From the NCBI GenBank assembly GCA_951230915.1, contig OX579635.1, positions 3,658,001-3,722,000 on the forward strand: a DNA stretch of 64,000 nucleotides. The letters run 5' to 3'. Source of the stretch: Antitrichia curtipendula (taxonomy: Eukaryota > Streptophyta > Bryopsida > Hypnales > Leucodontaceae). The notes under the pieces were generated by a model. It saw only the letters and a list, made by a program, of their open reading frames with translations. It did no database searches and was not told where the DNA came from. The first letter of the stretch is position 1. The number at the start of each line of letters is the position of its first letter. The translations under genes were made by a program, and so were the position numbers. This document shows, one piece after another, positions 46,090-56,700 of this stretch.

Positions 46090-48370
46090 AAGAAGTCAAT
46101 ATAAGAACCGATCATCCACGACAAATCCCGGTACCAGAATGATTTCCCCCTCGGGTGGAAATTACAAGGAAGTTGTTAATTTTAGCTTATTTATGAATAG
46201 TACAAGTGGGAATTTGTTTTTTCCTTAGGTTTTTAGAAAATCCTAGAGGTTGCCCAAAAAAAATTGAGATTTTACAAAATTCCACAATAATTCCATGGAA
46301 AATCAATCGCCTTTAAAACTGATGGTAATTCATAGAAATTACCTAGAGTGCGGTAAAATTTCACTAAAAATTAGGATAGGATTTTGTGTGCTAATAAAGA
46401 GACCTATCAAGTTTGAAGACATTCTAATATTTGCAACTACTAGAATCAACAACAACATCAAATTCCAAGAGAATTTACAACTTGGTGGTGAGTTGACCGA
46501 CATATCAGAAGTGTATGGTGTCCAAAAAGAGCAAATAAAGGATACTTTCTTACTATTACAAACCTTCCAAACAACCCTAACTAGACAAATTCTTCAAAAT
46601 GTGCAAATTCCAAAAGTCAGAGTTTTGATTTTTCTTTGAAATTATCGTAAGTAGTTTTTACGCTTATAAATGGACCAAGAAGAAGATGTAAGAGGTCCCC
46701 CAAACTAGTTTAGATCTTCTAAACACGATGAGGCAATTGGTTTTTGGTTTTGAGTTGTTCCCTATAAGATACAAAGGGTCAACTGTTAGTTTCACTTTTT
46801 ATATGTAATTTGTGGTAATTCCAAGTGAATTTCCAAAATATCTTTGAAAAAATCCAAACTTTGATTTGGTTAGATTTCCAAATCTTGCCTTTAAAAGCCA
46901 TTTGGTATTTAACAAGGGTTATTTAAAAAATATCTTGGGGTTAGTTGCAAAATATCCAATGTTAGTTAGATTAGGTTCTAAAATATCTTTGGAGGAAAAT
47001 TAATGATTTGATTTAGGCAATATTCCAAGGCTCATTAGAGCTAAAATGAACTTGCTTGAGGACCTTCCTTCCTATTAAACAAAGATTATTTAGGAATATC
47101 TTAGGATAGTTTAGCAAATATCTTTAGGTTAGTTAGGTGAGAAACTGAAAATATCTACCGGTAAACCAAGGGAATGGGACCTGGGGTGAGTATAAAAGGC
47201 CTCCTCCCCAAGGTTTCCGGTACCTTCATCTTCTTGTTTTCATTTTCTTGTTGTTGCTCTTGTTGTGCTACCAACACGTTGTCAAAGCACTTTTAAGCCA
47301 AGAATTGGCTACTTGATCTTATTTTCTTTGCACTTAAAAAAATTGGAGGGCCCCTTCAAAGTTGATTTATTTTCTTGCTTGAATTTGGAGGCTTAAAGCC
47401 CCAAAACTTTTATTTTCAAGAGTATTGGGAAGGATAGACCCCCAAACTCTATTGCTTTTGAGATTTCCAAAATTGTGCGAATTGGTAATAAATTTGATCT
47501 AAAAACTTTAAGGTGGAAAAGCTAGACTTTGCCAAAAGGTTATTATATCACAACATACCAAATTCGTAGTATAATGTATGTTTGGTTTTATTAATCATTG
47601 ATTTTTGGTTAAACACTATCATGTATACCTCATTTAGTGATTAAACTTGAACAACTTAGATTTGGCTACTCAAAACTTTCAATGTTTGGTTAAACACTAT
47701 CATATGTACCTCCTTTGGGAATTAGAGAAAACCAAAGTTCATATTTCAGAAGTTTTTGCTTAAGGTTGCCCCCGCACAGCGAAGCTCTAACTTTGAATCC
47801 TAGAAACGGATACATTACAGTTCTAAATTTCTCAACTCTTTAGTTTTTGCCTGAGGTTGCCCCCGCACGATGAAGCCCTGATTTTAGAATCTTTAAAAAA
47901 AATATTTAAAGCTCCAGTGTAAAACATCTTGCCATTTGTTGTTTCATAAAGAAATAGATTATATTTGTATGTAAATTAGATTAGATTAAATTAGACCATT
48001 GAGTGGAAGTGTTTAGTGCTTGAGAGTTAGTCACCTTGGGTTTCTTAAAATTTTCTTTTGTTTGAGTGAAATTTAGCATTAAAATAGTTATTTGTTTGAG
48101 AGTTATTCCCAAAAAATCCCCCAAACCATCACCTTTAGAATTATTTAGATGTTAAGATAGTTTTTAGAATCTTAGTTTTATTCCCAAAATTCCTCCAAAT
48201 TAGTTTAACCCTTGTTTTAGGTTAATTTTTTGTTTTAGTATTTAGTTAGAGTGAGAGTATTCTGTGAGTTTTCCAAGAATCAATCCAAAGGACTATGAAG
48301 AAACTATATTGTTCGTGTCTTGCAACAATGGATCTATCAATATTCTCAACTCAAAGGTATGACAACTTGA
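46090..48370 (+). mobile_element. LTR-retrotransposon-like unit C (ORF remnant, promoter, leader)
   Basis: Order: ORF remnant 46295-46639; a U3-like stretch; TATAAAAG at 47191-47198; shared blocks CTACCAACACGTTGT and AGCACTTTTAAGCCA; two GGTTGCCCCCGCAC...GAAGC motifs near 47765 and 47855; and the short EETILFV... frame ending at GTATGA (48356-48361). It has the same orientation as the gag-like remnant upstream, so it may be that element's 3' LTR or a separate solo unit. It lacks the GC-rich minisatellite seen in units A and B. Confidence 0.5.
46295..46639 (+). CDS. Element-associated ORF, 114 codons, unknown family
   Basis: An open frame from ATG 46295. Its first half (NYLECGKISLKIRIGFC...RPIKFEDILIFATTRI) matches the broken minus-strand copy at 2950-2624; the second half keeps the LTDISEVYG region against VDRHSGTIR. 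I do not recognise the family. Being present at the same place in two LTR-like units shows that it belongs to the element, not to the host. It is probably no longer functional, and no neighbouring domain helps. Confidence 0.35.
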   Translation: MENQSPLKLMVIHRNYLECGKISLKIRIGFCVLIKRPIKFEDILIFATTRINNNIKFQENLQLGGELTDISEVYGVQKEQIKDTFLLLQTFQTTLTRQILQNVQIPKVRVLIFL

Positions 48371-49320
48371 ACTCTTTTGTTTGTCATTAAAATTAGAATA
48401 GGATTGAACATTTGGAGTAGAATTGCTAGAAGTTGCTAAAATCATTTACATTAAAATTAACTACAAAATTGTGGAAGTAGTGAATGGATGAACTTTGAGT
48501 TAAGTTGGAAGAAAAAAACATTAATTCACCCAAAAGAATCTCAAAAAGAATCTAATTCAAATTTAAGAATCTAAAAAATATTTAAATCTTTAGAAAAAAA
48601 TTAAAACTTAATTTACTCTTTTATTCTATAAAAACTCAGTGAAGAAAGTTTTTCATCTGTACTAAGGAAAATTTTCATCCATTCATAAGTTTTTACCTAG
48701 AAGTCTAATAATTTTATTTTTTACCTTGATAGAAAGATAATTTATTTATTTCTTCATAAAAACAAATAAAACTACTAAAATTAGAATAACAACTTACAAG
48801 TAGTATTGATAGGAAAATAATTAGGAATATTTTTAAAGAACAACTAAATAACCCACACCAAAGTGTTGAAATCAAAGAAACAAAACAAAACACCTATCTT
48901 TAAAATATTGATGCATTTTGTAGTTGAGGTAACAGATACAACTCTTAAGAGTGGTTGTTAAAGGTGCCACATCACTTGGCCATTAAGTTTGGTATATACC
49001 AAACAATTTTGATTTGATATGCTATAGTATGTATATCCATTGTGGATCCTTTAGTCACTATATTTATTTACATTAATTGGTTTCACATTTTTTAGTTGCA
49101 ATAGAATGGCAAATTCAAGAGGTTTTTACACATCTTTTCATTGATTCATTTGTTAGCAAAAACACACGCATTATTGGTGGTTGTTCAAAGTAAAAACATA
49201 CAACTCTTGTTGTTGTCCTATTGCTCTTGGACTATTCTTGTCCTTTTGGATTCTATTGTGGTTTTGAACTTCCTACACAGTGGCAATGGTTATCCAAAAT
49301 TCTCCTTTCAAATGGTAAAA
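48371..49320. other. Gene-free AT-rich stretch
   Basis: Stops in all frames and runs of A/T. Nothing recognisable. Confidence 0.45.
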
Positions 49321-49324
49321 AATT

Positions 49325-49520
49325 GAAGGATCTTTTGCCTATGTGTTTAAACCGCATAGGGATGAAAATTATAATATGTCGACTATTCAACCCAATTCTA
49401 ACCTTGTCAACTCTAATTTGACTCCCTTCATAACTTTAACTACATTAGAATGCAAAAAAGATGCTATTGGGCTCGAATAGTAGAGGGCCAAAGTGGGTAG
49501 GGATCATTTGGACTATCCAT
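49325..49520. repeat. Dispersed repeat, second copy at 35325-35515
   Basis: The two stretches share CTATGTGTTTAAACCGCATAGG/CATGTGTCTAAACCACATGG, TTATAATAT, CTATTCAA, TTGACTCCCT, CATTAGAATGCAAA and GGGCCAAAGT/GGTCCAAAGT in the same order. Non-coding and of unknown type. Confidence 0.6.
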
Positions 49521-51010
49521 AACTTAAGATAGGTTGTTTGTTTTGTTTGTTTGATAGCTAAGATCTAAGAAACATTTTTCATACTATTGGAAAGCCTTTT
49601 GCATAGAGGGGTACACAAACTTTGTTTCATGGCATTTGGACCTACATTGTGAAAGTTATAGAATTTCAAAGTTTCTATGAATTTAAAAATTAAATTGAAT
49701 TATCTTTTATTTTGGTCATAACTTTCATAAGTTTATTTTTGTCATAACTTTCACATCACAAGTCCAAATGCCAAAAAACAAAGTCCTTGCATTCCTTTGT
49801 GCATAAAACTTTATATTTGTGCCAATGTCATGGCATTTAAACCTATGGTGTGAAAGTTATGGGTATTTTATATAAAAAATGAATTAAATTATCTTTTATG
49901 GTAAGAAAAACATAATTTTCACATGGCATGTCCAAGTGCCACAAAACAACCTCCTTGATTTTGTTGTGCAAAAAGCTTTCTATTTGTATGAAGAACACAA
50001 ACCGAGACACAAATTCTTACAATACAACAAAGTCTTTGCACTACTTTGTACATAAAATATATTTAGTTTTAAAATTTTAGTGAATTAAAAAAATAAAGTA
50101 AAAATAAAAATATTTTGGTTGTGGCAACAACACATGATACACTAATCTATACCTTAAGTTACTCTTTTTTGTTTTGTTTCATTTAATATATTGAAATCTA
50201 AGAAACTGTGAGGCGTTCAATGACATTCTTAATATAGTTGGAAAGCTCTTCACAAGGAAGGGTGTATGGACTTTGTTTTGTGGCATTTAGTCCTATAGTG
50301 TAAAAGTTATGAATTTAAAAAAAAATAAAAAATGAATTTAATATTTCATATTTCAATGGAAAAAGCATAACTTTCATTGGCATATCCAAATGCCACAACA
50401 AAAACCTTCCACTTCTTTATATTGAGCTTTCTATTGTATCAAGAATGCAACCTCTCCACACTAAAATGTAAAAGGTATTGAATTTTGAAGTTTTTATGAA
50501 CTAGAAAAATAGAAAATTAAATTTATTTTTCTTTTGGTTGTAGGAATGGCACATGGCTAACTAGAGTGTATACTTTAAGTTAGGATGCTAGTTTTGTTTG
50601 TTTGATGCGCTAAAATCTAAAAAATCATGAGGTGTATGGCAACATCTTTAATACCATTAGAAAGCTCTTTGCAAGGAGGGGTGCACTGACTTGACTTTGT
50701 TTTGTAGCGTTTGGACCTATGGTATGAAAGTTATTAAATTTCAAAATTTTTATTTATGAATTCAAAAATTGAATTAAATTATCTTTTATTTTGAAAAAAA
50801 TCATAACTTTCGCATTGCATGTCCAAATGCTACAATATAAAGCCCATAGCACTCCTTAGTACATAAAGTTTTCTACATGTATCAAGAATGCAACCCTCAC
50901 ACTGTAATAAAGTCCTTGCCAACTCCTTTGTGCATAAAAGATATTGAATTTCAAAGTTTGTACAAATTAAAAAATTAAAAAATTAAAAAATTATTTTACT
51001 TTTATTTTCA
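49520..51010. repeat. Second array of the GTTGGAAAGCTCT repeat family
   Basis: Units open near 49522, 50151 and 50574 with TTAGGTTGTTTGTTTTGTTTG-like sequence. Each holds TTGGAAAGCTCTT, GGACTTTGTTTTGTGGCATTT and TGAAAGTTAT blocks, with inverted counterparts (CATAACTTTCACAT...CCAAATGCCA) in between. Same family as 14448-17800. No frame is conserved. Confidence 0.65.
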
Positions 51011-51019
51011 CTGTGGCAA

Positions 51020-51364
51020 TGACCCTACATCCAAAGTCCAGGTGGGAAGGTGGAAACCGGTCAAACCTGATTCCAACATCAGTACAACTTGTCCTCCCAA
51101 TCACAACACAACCAGACCTAAAACAATAGTCCGAGGCTAATTCCGAACTTGGCTCTTCGCGATGCCGCGGCCGCCGTAATCCCTGGACTCTTTGGGATAT
51201 AATTCCTCACGCCCCTCACGTCAAGCACCGCTTCTAATCACGTCCTACCTTCTCTCGTTAAGCTAGATTCTCCAGCTTCTGTTACACTCTTGCTCGTTTA
51301 TCTTTGCTAGTTTTTCATTTCGGATTTGTGCTAGCTTTGGGTAGCGCAGTTAGTACTTGCAGCC
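51020..51364 (+). promoter_or_regulatory. NOP10 promoter and 5' leader
   Basis: The shift from AT-rich repeat to balanced sequence with GC patches (GCCGCGGCCGCCG at about 51162) starts here. GGGATATAATTCC near 51195 holds the best TATA-like motif, about 170 bp before the ATG. The transcription start cannot be fixed. Confidence 0.4.
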
Positions 51365-52927
51365 ATGTATCTCATGTGCTATACCAACGAGAACGGGGAG
51401 AAGGTGTACACCTTGAAGGTCAGTGCTAATCAGGGTTTCTGGTTTTGATTTTGTGATTGCGAGTTTTGCATTGGAGAAACGGCGGGTTTGTTTATGTGTT
51501 ACAGGTTACAGGTTTAGGGTTTAGAGTTTGGGGATTTTTGCACCCGACGGGAGCTGCACCCTTGGCGGGGTGTTGTTCTTACACTGTGGAGCGACCTTGC
51601 ACTTTTTGTGCTGTTTGTGGTCGTAGAATCCTCTGTGAACGTCGGAGAATGACGCGTTTACGTGTGAGCTCTCTCATCATTCGGGGTGAGAGTTGCTCTG
51701 CGTGAAAGTGGGGTAGCATATTCCATTGCCCTGGAGAGCAGCGTCGCTGCCTTAACTCTTTGGGACAGACCATGCTACCAATACTACAAAAAATTTAATC
51801 GTGTGAGTAAGATGGTTCAGTTTTCAGTACGACGGGGAATGCACCCCTAATGTACTCTCAGCTGCAAGGAGCGTATACTGTATGCTCTTCAGGTCTTTGA
51901 GGAGCGTAAACAGTTGTGTTTCACTTGAAAGCGAGGTCCTTTGCGCGAAGCCCTAAACCTTTAACTCATTCGGACAGATCACATTGCTAATGTAAAATGT
52001 ACATATTGTATAGTTGCGTACTGAGGACTTCTCAGTTTAAATACGACGGGGAATGCGTCCTTGGCGGGATGTATTCTCAACTACAAGGAGCGGCTATGGC
52101 ATACACATCCTGTATGCTCTTTAGGTCGTAGAGTCCTTTGTTAACGTCGAAGAATGACGCTGTCACGAATGAATTCCGTCCGCTCTCGAGTTGAGGGTAA
52201 ATTCGCTCGTGAAAGCGGGGTCGCATATTCCATTGCCCTAGGGAGCTGCGTCGCTGCCATTACTCTTTGGGACAGACCATGCTACCAACACAAGTAAATT
52301 AATTGCGTATTTGTGTAGGTGCAAAGTTGGTTAGTTGTTGCGACGGGGGATTCGTCTTTGCCGGGCTGAACCCTTATAATTCGGAAGCGACCTTCGGATA
52401 CATTGTATGCGGTTTGGGGTCGTAGAGTCATATGGTAATGTTGAAGATTGATATGGTCACATGCTGTCCCTCGTGTTCCTCACATAACAGGAAATGATGC
52501 TGTGAAAATGACGTTGCATATTCCGCTGCCCTGAGGAGCAGCGCCGCTGCCTTTACCCTTTGAGACAAACCATGCAACCTACATTTTGGGGGATTATTTT
52601 AGGTTACGTAGTGCTCACATGTTCTGCTTATTCGGTTGTAACAATTGTAATTTCTTAATTCTAGGTCTGGCCTATGTCTTGTGGCTGCAGAGACCTAGTA
52701 TCGCAATGCCCCGTAATTGCTTGAGTTTGTGAAATATACGATTGTACACTGACTTTGTGTTATGTTATGTGTTCTGAATCCCGCAGAAGGAAAGTCCTTC
52801 GGAGCAGCCAACTCAATCAGCTCATCCTGCCCGCTTCTCCCCAGATGACAAGTTTTCGAAGCATCGGATTATCTTGAAGAAGAGGTTCAACCTTTTGCCA
52901 ACACAACAGGCTTCCCATAATTACTAG
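51365..52927 (+). CDS. NOP10: NOP10, H/ACA ribonucleoprotein complex subunit 3
   Basis: Two exons, 51365-51418 and 52787-52927, joined in phase 0 across a 1368-bp GT-AG intron (AAG|GTCAGT ... CGCAG|AAG). The product is 64 residues, the normal NOP10 length. Seen: N-terminal [17 protein letters not shown] (the small beta-hairpin; the zinc-binding cysteines of archaeal homologues are mostly lost in eukaryotes), then [19 protein letters not shown] and the C-terminal helix with [12 protein letters not shown], all diagnostic of the family. Known role: a structural partner of dyskerin/CBF5 in nucleolar H/ACA particles that pseudouridylate rRNA. The first exon is only 18 codons. The intron carries tandem repeats with H/ACA-like folds, described separately. 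Confidence 0.95.
51514..51525 (+). promoter_or_regulatory. Telo-box-like motif in the NOP10 intron
   Basis: TTTAGGGTTTAG, the inverse of the AAACCCTAA telo-box. This box is common near the start of plant ribosome-biogenesis and translation genes. It lies 96 bp inside the intron. Function is inferred from the family habit only. Confidence 0.35.
51657..51791 (+). ncRNA. Candidate H/ACA snoRNA 1 in the NOP10 intron
   Basis: Hairpin I: outer stem TTTACG (51657-51662) with CGTGAA (51701-51706), GAGC (51666-51669) with GCTC (51695-51698), apical stem CTCTCA (51671-51676) with TGAGAG (51687-51692). Hinge AAAGTG (51705-51710) is one base off ANANNA. Hairpin II: stem GTAGCAT (51713-51719) with ATGCTAC (51772-51778), apical stem GCAGC/GCTGC (51738-51750). 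ACA lies at 51786-51788, seven bases past the stem, which is further than usual. The fold was found by eye. Length and order fit the class; the weak H box and displaced ACA lower confidence. Confidence 0.42.
52163..52293 (+). ncRNA. Candidate H/ACA snoRNA 2 in the NOP10 intron (third repeat)
   Basis: Hairpin I: TCACG (52163-52167) with CGTGA (52208-52212), then AAT with ATT further in and a small CTC/GAG apical stem. Hinge AAAGCG is one base off ANANNA. Hairpin II: GTCGCAT (52220-52226) with ATGCTAC (52279-52285), one mismatch. ACA at 52288-52290, two bases past the stem, at the expected place. The apical stem of hairpin II is weakened by a T-T mismatch. Confidence 0.42.
52457..52586 (+). ncRNA. 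Candidate H/ACA snoRNA 3 in the NOP10 intron (fourth repeat, best formed)
   Basis: 130 nt with the full class layout. Hairpin I: TCACA(T)GC (from 52457) with GCTGTGA (to 52505) and apical TTCCT (52476-52480) with AGGAA (52489-52493), separated by an internal loop suited to a guide pocket. H box AAATGA (52506-52511) matches ANANNA. Hairpin II: GTTGCAT (52513-52519) with ATGCAAC (52572-52578) and apical GCAGC/GCTGC (52538-52550). ACA at 52581-52583. Compared with repeat 1, the third pair of the lower stem changed from A-T to T-A on both sides, a compensatory change. The target uridine was not determined. Confidence 0.55.
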
Positions 52928-53890
52928 TTAGTGTTGACAAAGGAATTTCCTTCTAATATTTCATGGATCCTGTTGCGTCTCAGCAACTTGCTATGGCATG
53001 AACCGGTATCGAGCAAGAGCTATGTACAAAGCACGGGTCGAAACCTCTTTACTGGTTTACATCTAGGGCGGCGTGGTTACCCTTTGATACATTGTACACT
53101 ATTAAGCCTCCATGACGGGAAATAATGAACCGAATTATTTGATTATGTTATCGTGTTATCTTGGAAGCATTCATGTTGTACTGTGCAATATGAGATGAAT
53201 TGTGGAATTAATGCTGTTCATGAAGTGACTTGTGAATGTGTGCAAGGGAGCTGCACCCAATCGTGCCACTTGAAGGGAGTCTATGGGTAGTGTCATGTAT
53301 GCTTCTAGTTTTTAAAATTCACAAAATGTATCTAGCTATCGAAAATCTTTAAAATGACTGGAGTGGGATTTCTCTTGGGGTAGCCAAATTCTTATTCTTA
53401 TTCTTATTACTTGATGTTCGCTTTTGATGCTCCACTCAACTCAGATCTTTTTGTATCTAGAATCGACCCCCCAAAATGCAACCCTAAAGGCGGAACCTAA
53501 ATTCAAAACCTGAAATTTGAACTCAATTTCAGAATTGAAAAACTAGAATCGGAACTCAAATTCAAAACCCGAATTTCAAACCCAATATTAGAACCAAAAT
53601 TCGGAACTCAAAATCAACACCCAAATGCAGAATTTCAAATCAGGGTGTGCTTAAATGTGAACCCCAAATCGGGGGAGTCTGAGTGGAAGACGTAATTTTG
53701 AAGTGAGATTTGCAGGTTCTCCGAGGGTCTCAAGCTCTCAATGCTCGGGGGCTCATCGTGAACGCAAGACGTTAAGTACCCCCCCTCGAGCTTCTTTTTT
53801 TGTGGGGGGGGACGTGGCCTGGTGGGTGGGCCAGGAGAACCCACTCCCTGGCTAGGCTGCCGCTCCTGGCCGGGCTATGGCTCCCTTCCT
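52928..53890. other. NOP10 3' flank and low-complexity stretch
   Basis: 52928 to about 53450 is the likely 3' UTR and spacer. 53460-53640 is a degenerate repeat of AATTC(A/G)(A/G)AACC/GGAACTCAAA-like words. 53760-53880 has poly-C/poly-G runs around CTGGCC/GGCCAG words that can pair. No gene is supported. Confidence 0.4.
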
Positions 53891-55245
53891 CAAAGTATTA
53901 TTGGTTTTGTATGAATGCAAGCTAAATGTTTGCTTCATTATTATTTTTATTTTTGTTGTACATTTTGTAATGTTACAAAATACTAAAGAACCCAACAAAT
54001 AAAACATACAAGCAATGAACCAAACATTTGGCTTGCATTCATACAAAACCAATTGTACTTTGAATTTCCAAGGGAAAAGAAAGAACACATGGGGTGGTAG
54101 GAGGTAGAATAACCATGTCGTATAAATAAATCACCGCCCCAGGCCTAACCATGTCAAAAAAAAAACCTTGCTTTTCAAGTGTTATAAGTCTAAATGTGAG
54201 TGAGGTATGAAAATCTCAACCACACAATCTTGTAGTGTGCATGTTGTAGATGGTGTAATTAAAATTTGAGGTTATTTGACCGTATAGATTGAAAAATTAT
54301 AATGTTCTAATGTTAAAAAAAGATGCTGAAATTTACCTATAAACACATTTTGAGGTGAAATTCGATTTCTAAACCTACTCAAATGAAAAAACTTTAAGCT
54401 ACAAAGTGATTCAAAACCAAATGAAAAACACTTTGGTGGAAAAGAAAATCATTCAATTGACTCATTGCATTCGCAAAATTGTTTTGAAATGTCAAAAAAC
54501 AGTGAAAAAAGTAGCAAAAAAACACATCTATAGTTGAACCTACTGTGTGAGGATCTTTTTGGTCCCCTTGGCCAAGCAAGATTAAGTCAAAAGTAGGAAT
54601 TAAATTTAAGTTGATTTCAGACCTCATTTAGGCATAGTAGAGTAACTTTTCTCAAAAAACTTTGAACTAAAAAAAGGTAGTAAATGAAGATAGGTTTCAC
54701 CTTCAAAAATCCTTTTGGGATTTTGAATCTCCAATCAAAAATTATGGACAAATTTCAAAGAGGATTTTTTTAAATGTTAAAGTAAATGTCCAATTCAACC
54801 CCTCTTTGAAATTTGTCCATAACTTTGATTAGAGATTCAAAATCCCAAACGGATTTTCGGACGTGAAACTTATCTTCATTTACCAGCTTTTTATAGTTCA
54901 AGTTTTTTGAGAAAAAATATTCTATTATGCCTAAATGAGGTCTAAAATTTCACCTTAAACACAATTCCTACTTTTGACTTAACTATGAGTGCTTGAGAAA
55001 CTACAAATTCTTATTTATTTATCTCACATGGTTGTTCTACCTCCTACCACCCCATGTGTATATATATAACTTTTCTTTTCCTATGAAAATTCAAAGTACA
55101 ATTGATTTCGTATAAATGAAAGTCAAATGTTTGGTTCATTGCTTGTATGTTTTGTTTATTTGTTTCTTTTGTATTTTGTAACATTACAAAATGCACAAGA
55201 AAAAAAAAAAAATAATGAAGCAAACATCTTCATATTGTAGATTGC
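53891..55245. mobile_element. Large compound foldback element, about 1.35 kb
   Basis: Four nested inverted parts are visible. 53891-54063 is itself a palindrome (CAAAGTATTATTGGTTTTGT versus, inverted, CAAAGTACAATTGGTTTTGT). The whole of 53891-54140 pairs in reverse with about 55010-55245. The inner arms, about 54570-54775, pair with about 54795-54985 (TTAAGTCAAAAGTAGGAATT, CTCATTTAGGCATA and TTTGGGATTTTGAATCTC on both). 54140-54570 is unpaired extra sequence in the left arm. It has no coding content. It resembles foldback/MITE elements and the class is unknown. Confidence 0.65.
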
Positions 55246-56235
55246 AATTTCAATCAATGCATCCATCATAATGTACTTCAATTTTGACAATTTTTTACAC
55301 ATGTATCTTTAGTTACTCATTTGAGGGATGAAACGATGTGGTATCTTCCACGTCATTCTGTTGGAACAAGGCAATACCACTAACTGCTATTAAATGTTAT
55401 GAACTACTAAAGTCAAGTTACTATACTTCTGCACCTTAAATGCTAGTGGAAAAATTATATTTCATACTTGTGCATATATATATAAACCATTTAAGGCCTA
55501 GAAATTTAGTGAAACTTATTACTTTAATACTATTCATACTCTTTTATAAATGACCTATATCCCATTGAACCACATAAAATAGTATATTTGATCACATAGT
55601 CAAGCTTAGATTTGACAATTAGAAACATCATACTTGTGACACAATTTTAGTTCACTTGAAGAAATCTCACACATTTCAGTTGATAATTTGTATTAAATCT
55701 AACACAAATCTATTTAAAATAGCACAATTTCAGCATTATTATAAATATAATTTTATTAAATCTGCATTATTTTCAATGTAATTATGTTAGGTTTTACACA
55801 AAACATCCCTTGGAATGTAATGTGTGAGATTTCTTCTAGTGACTTTGTATGCTACAAAGTTGATAGGATTCTACTTCCGATACCAAAAATTATTCAACAT
55901 GCAAATTTTGATAAATAATAGAGATTTTAATTTCCAAGGAGTATAACATTTTGTAGTTTGGAGAGAGTTTGCCTTTATCTCAACAAAATGAAGTTGGATA
56001 TTCCACATGCCATCAATAGCTATAAACATGATATTGGTGAATACTATACCTAGAAAGGAACTTTAACACTGTGATACCAAATATTCAATTAAAGTGTATA
56101 GATAAGCTTTGGTGCTTTAAAATGTAACTTAAATAAAATTCAACAAAAAATTCAAAGAAAACAAAATATACTAAACAACTATCTCACGTAACTTCTAAAG
56201 CCATTTATGTTTTGTACATAGAGAAGAGGAAAAGA
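55246..56235. other. Gene-free AT-rich stretch
   Basis: Stops in all frames. No recognisable gene or element. Confidence 0.45.
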
Positions 56236-56239
56236 ACTC

Positions 56240-56700
56240 TTTATATAAATAGGATGGTAGGAGATAAAACAACTCATATAGGATATGTAAATTAAAATTA
56301 GCAGGAATTCAATTGCTTATAGTTAAATCAAAAGCACAAATTGTGTTTGAAATTATATTTCAAACCTCATATAGACATAGTAGAATAAATTTTTTCAAAA
56401 ACTTTGAACTAAATCCATATGAAAAATCAAATTAACTTTCATTTAAAAAATCCATTTGAGAATTTGAATCTCTAACCAAAAATTTTGGGCAAAGCTAAAA
56501 GAAAGATTAGAAGGGATATTTTCTTTGACATTTTCAAACATCCTCAATTTTTGTCCATAACTTTTTTTAAAAGGCTCTTAATCACAAATGAATTTTTGGA
56601 GATGAAAATTAACTAGATTCTACAACTTCTCTTAGCTAAAAGGTTTTTGAAAAAAATTCTCTACTTTGAATACAATTTCTAAATTTTGACAATGAACAAT
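56240..56700. mobile_element. Second, diverged foldback copy
   Basis: It shares GGATGGTAGGAG, ACCTCATATAGACATAGTAGA, AAAACTTTGAACTA and TTGAATCTCTAACCAAAA with the left arm of 53891-55245. It pairs with its own right half (TTTGTCCATAACTTTT, TTTTTGAAAAAAATTCTCTAC) around a centre near 56520. It lies 650 bp downstream of the stop codon of the squalene epoxidase gene (minus strand). Confidence 0.55.

Larger units (their letters stand above)
51541..52590 (+). repeat. Four tandem repeats of about 170-260 bp filling the NOP10 intron
   Basis: Repeats begin near 51546, 51825, 52043 and 52339 with GACGGG(G)-type openings, pass through a GGTCGTAGA.TC block (not clear in the second), and end with GCATATTCC(A/G)(T/C)TGCCCT...CATGC(T/A)AC. 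The second (to about 52000) is shorter and the most decayed. Conservation is highest in the last 70 bases of each, where RNA-like hairpins are seen. Confidence 0.8.

Noticed and set aside
51541..52590. Box C/D snoRNA interpretation of the NOP10 intron repeats
   Set aside because: No RTGATGA...CTGA pair brackets a unit with a terminal stem, whereas H/ACA features are present.
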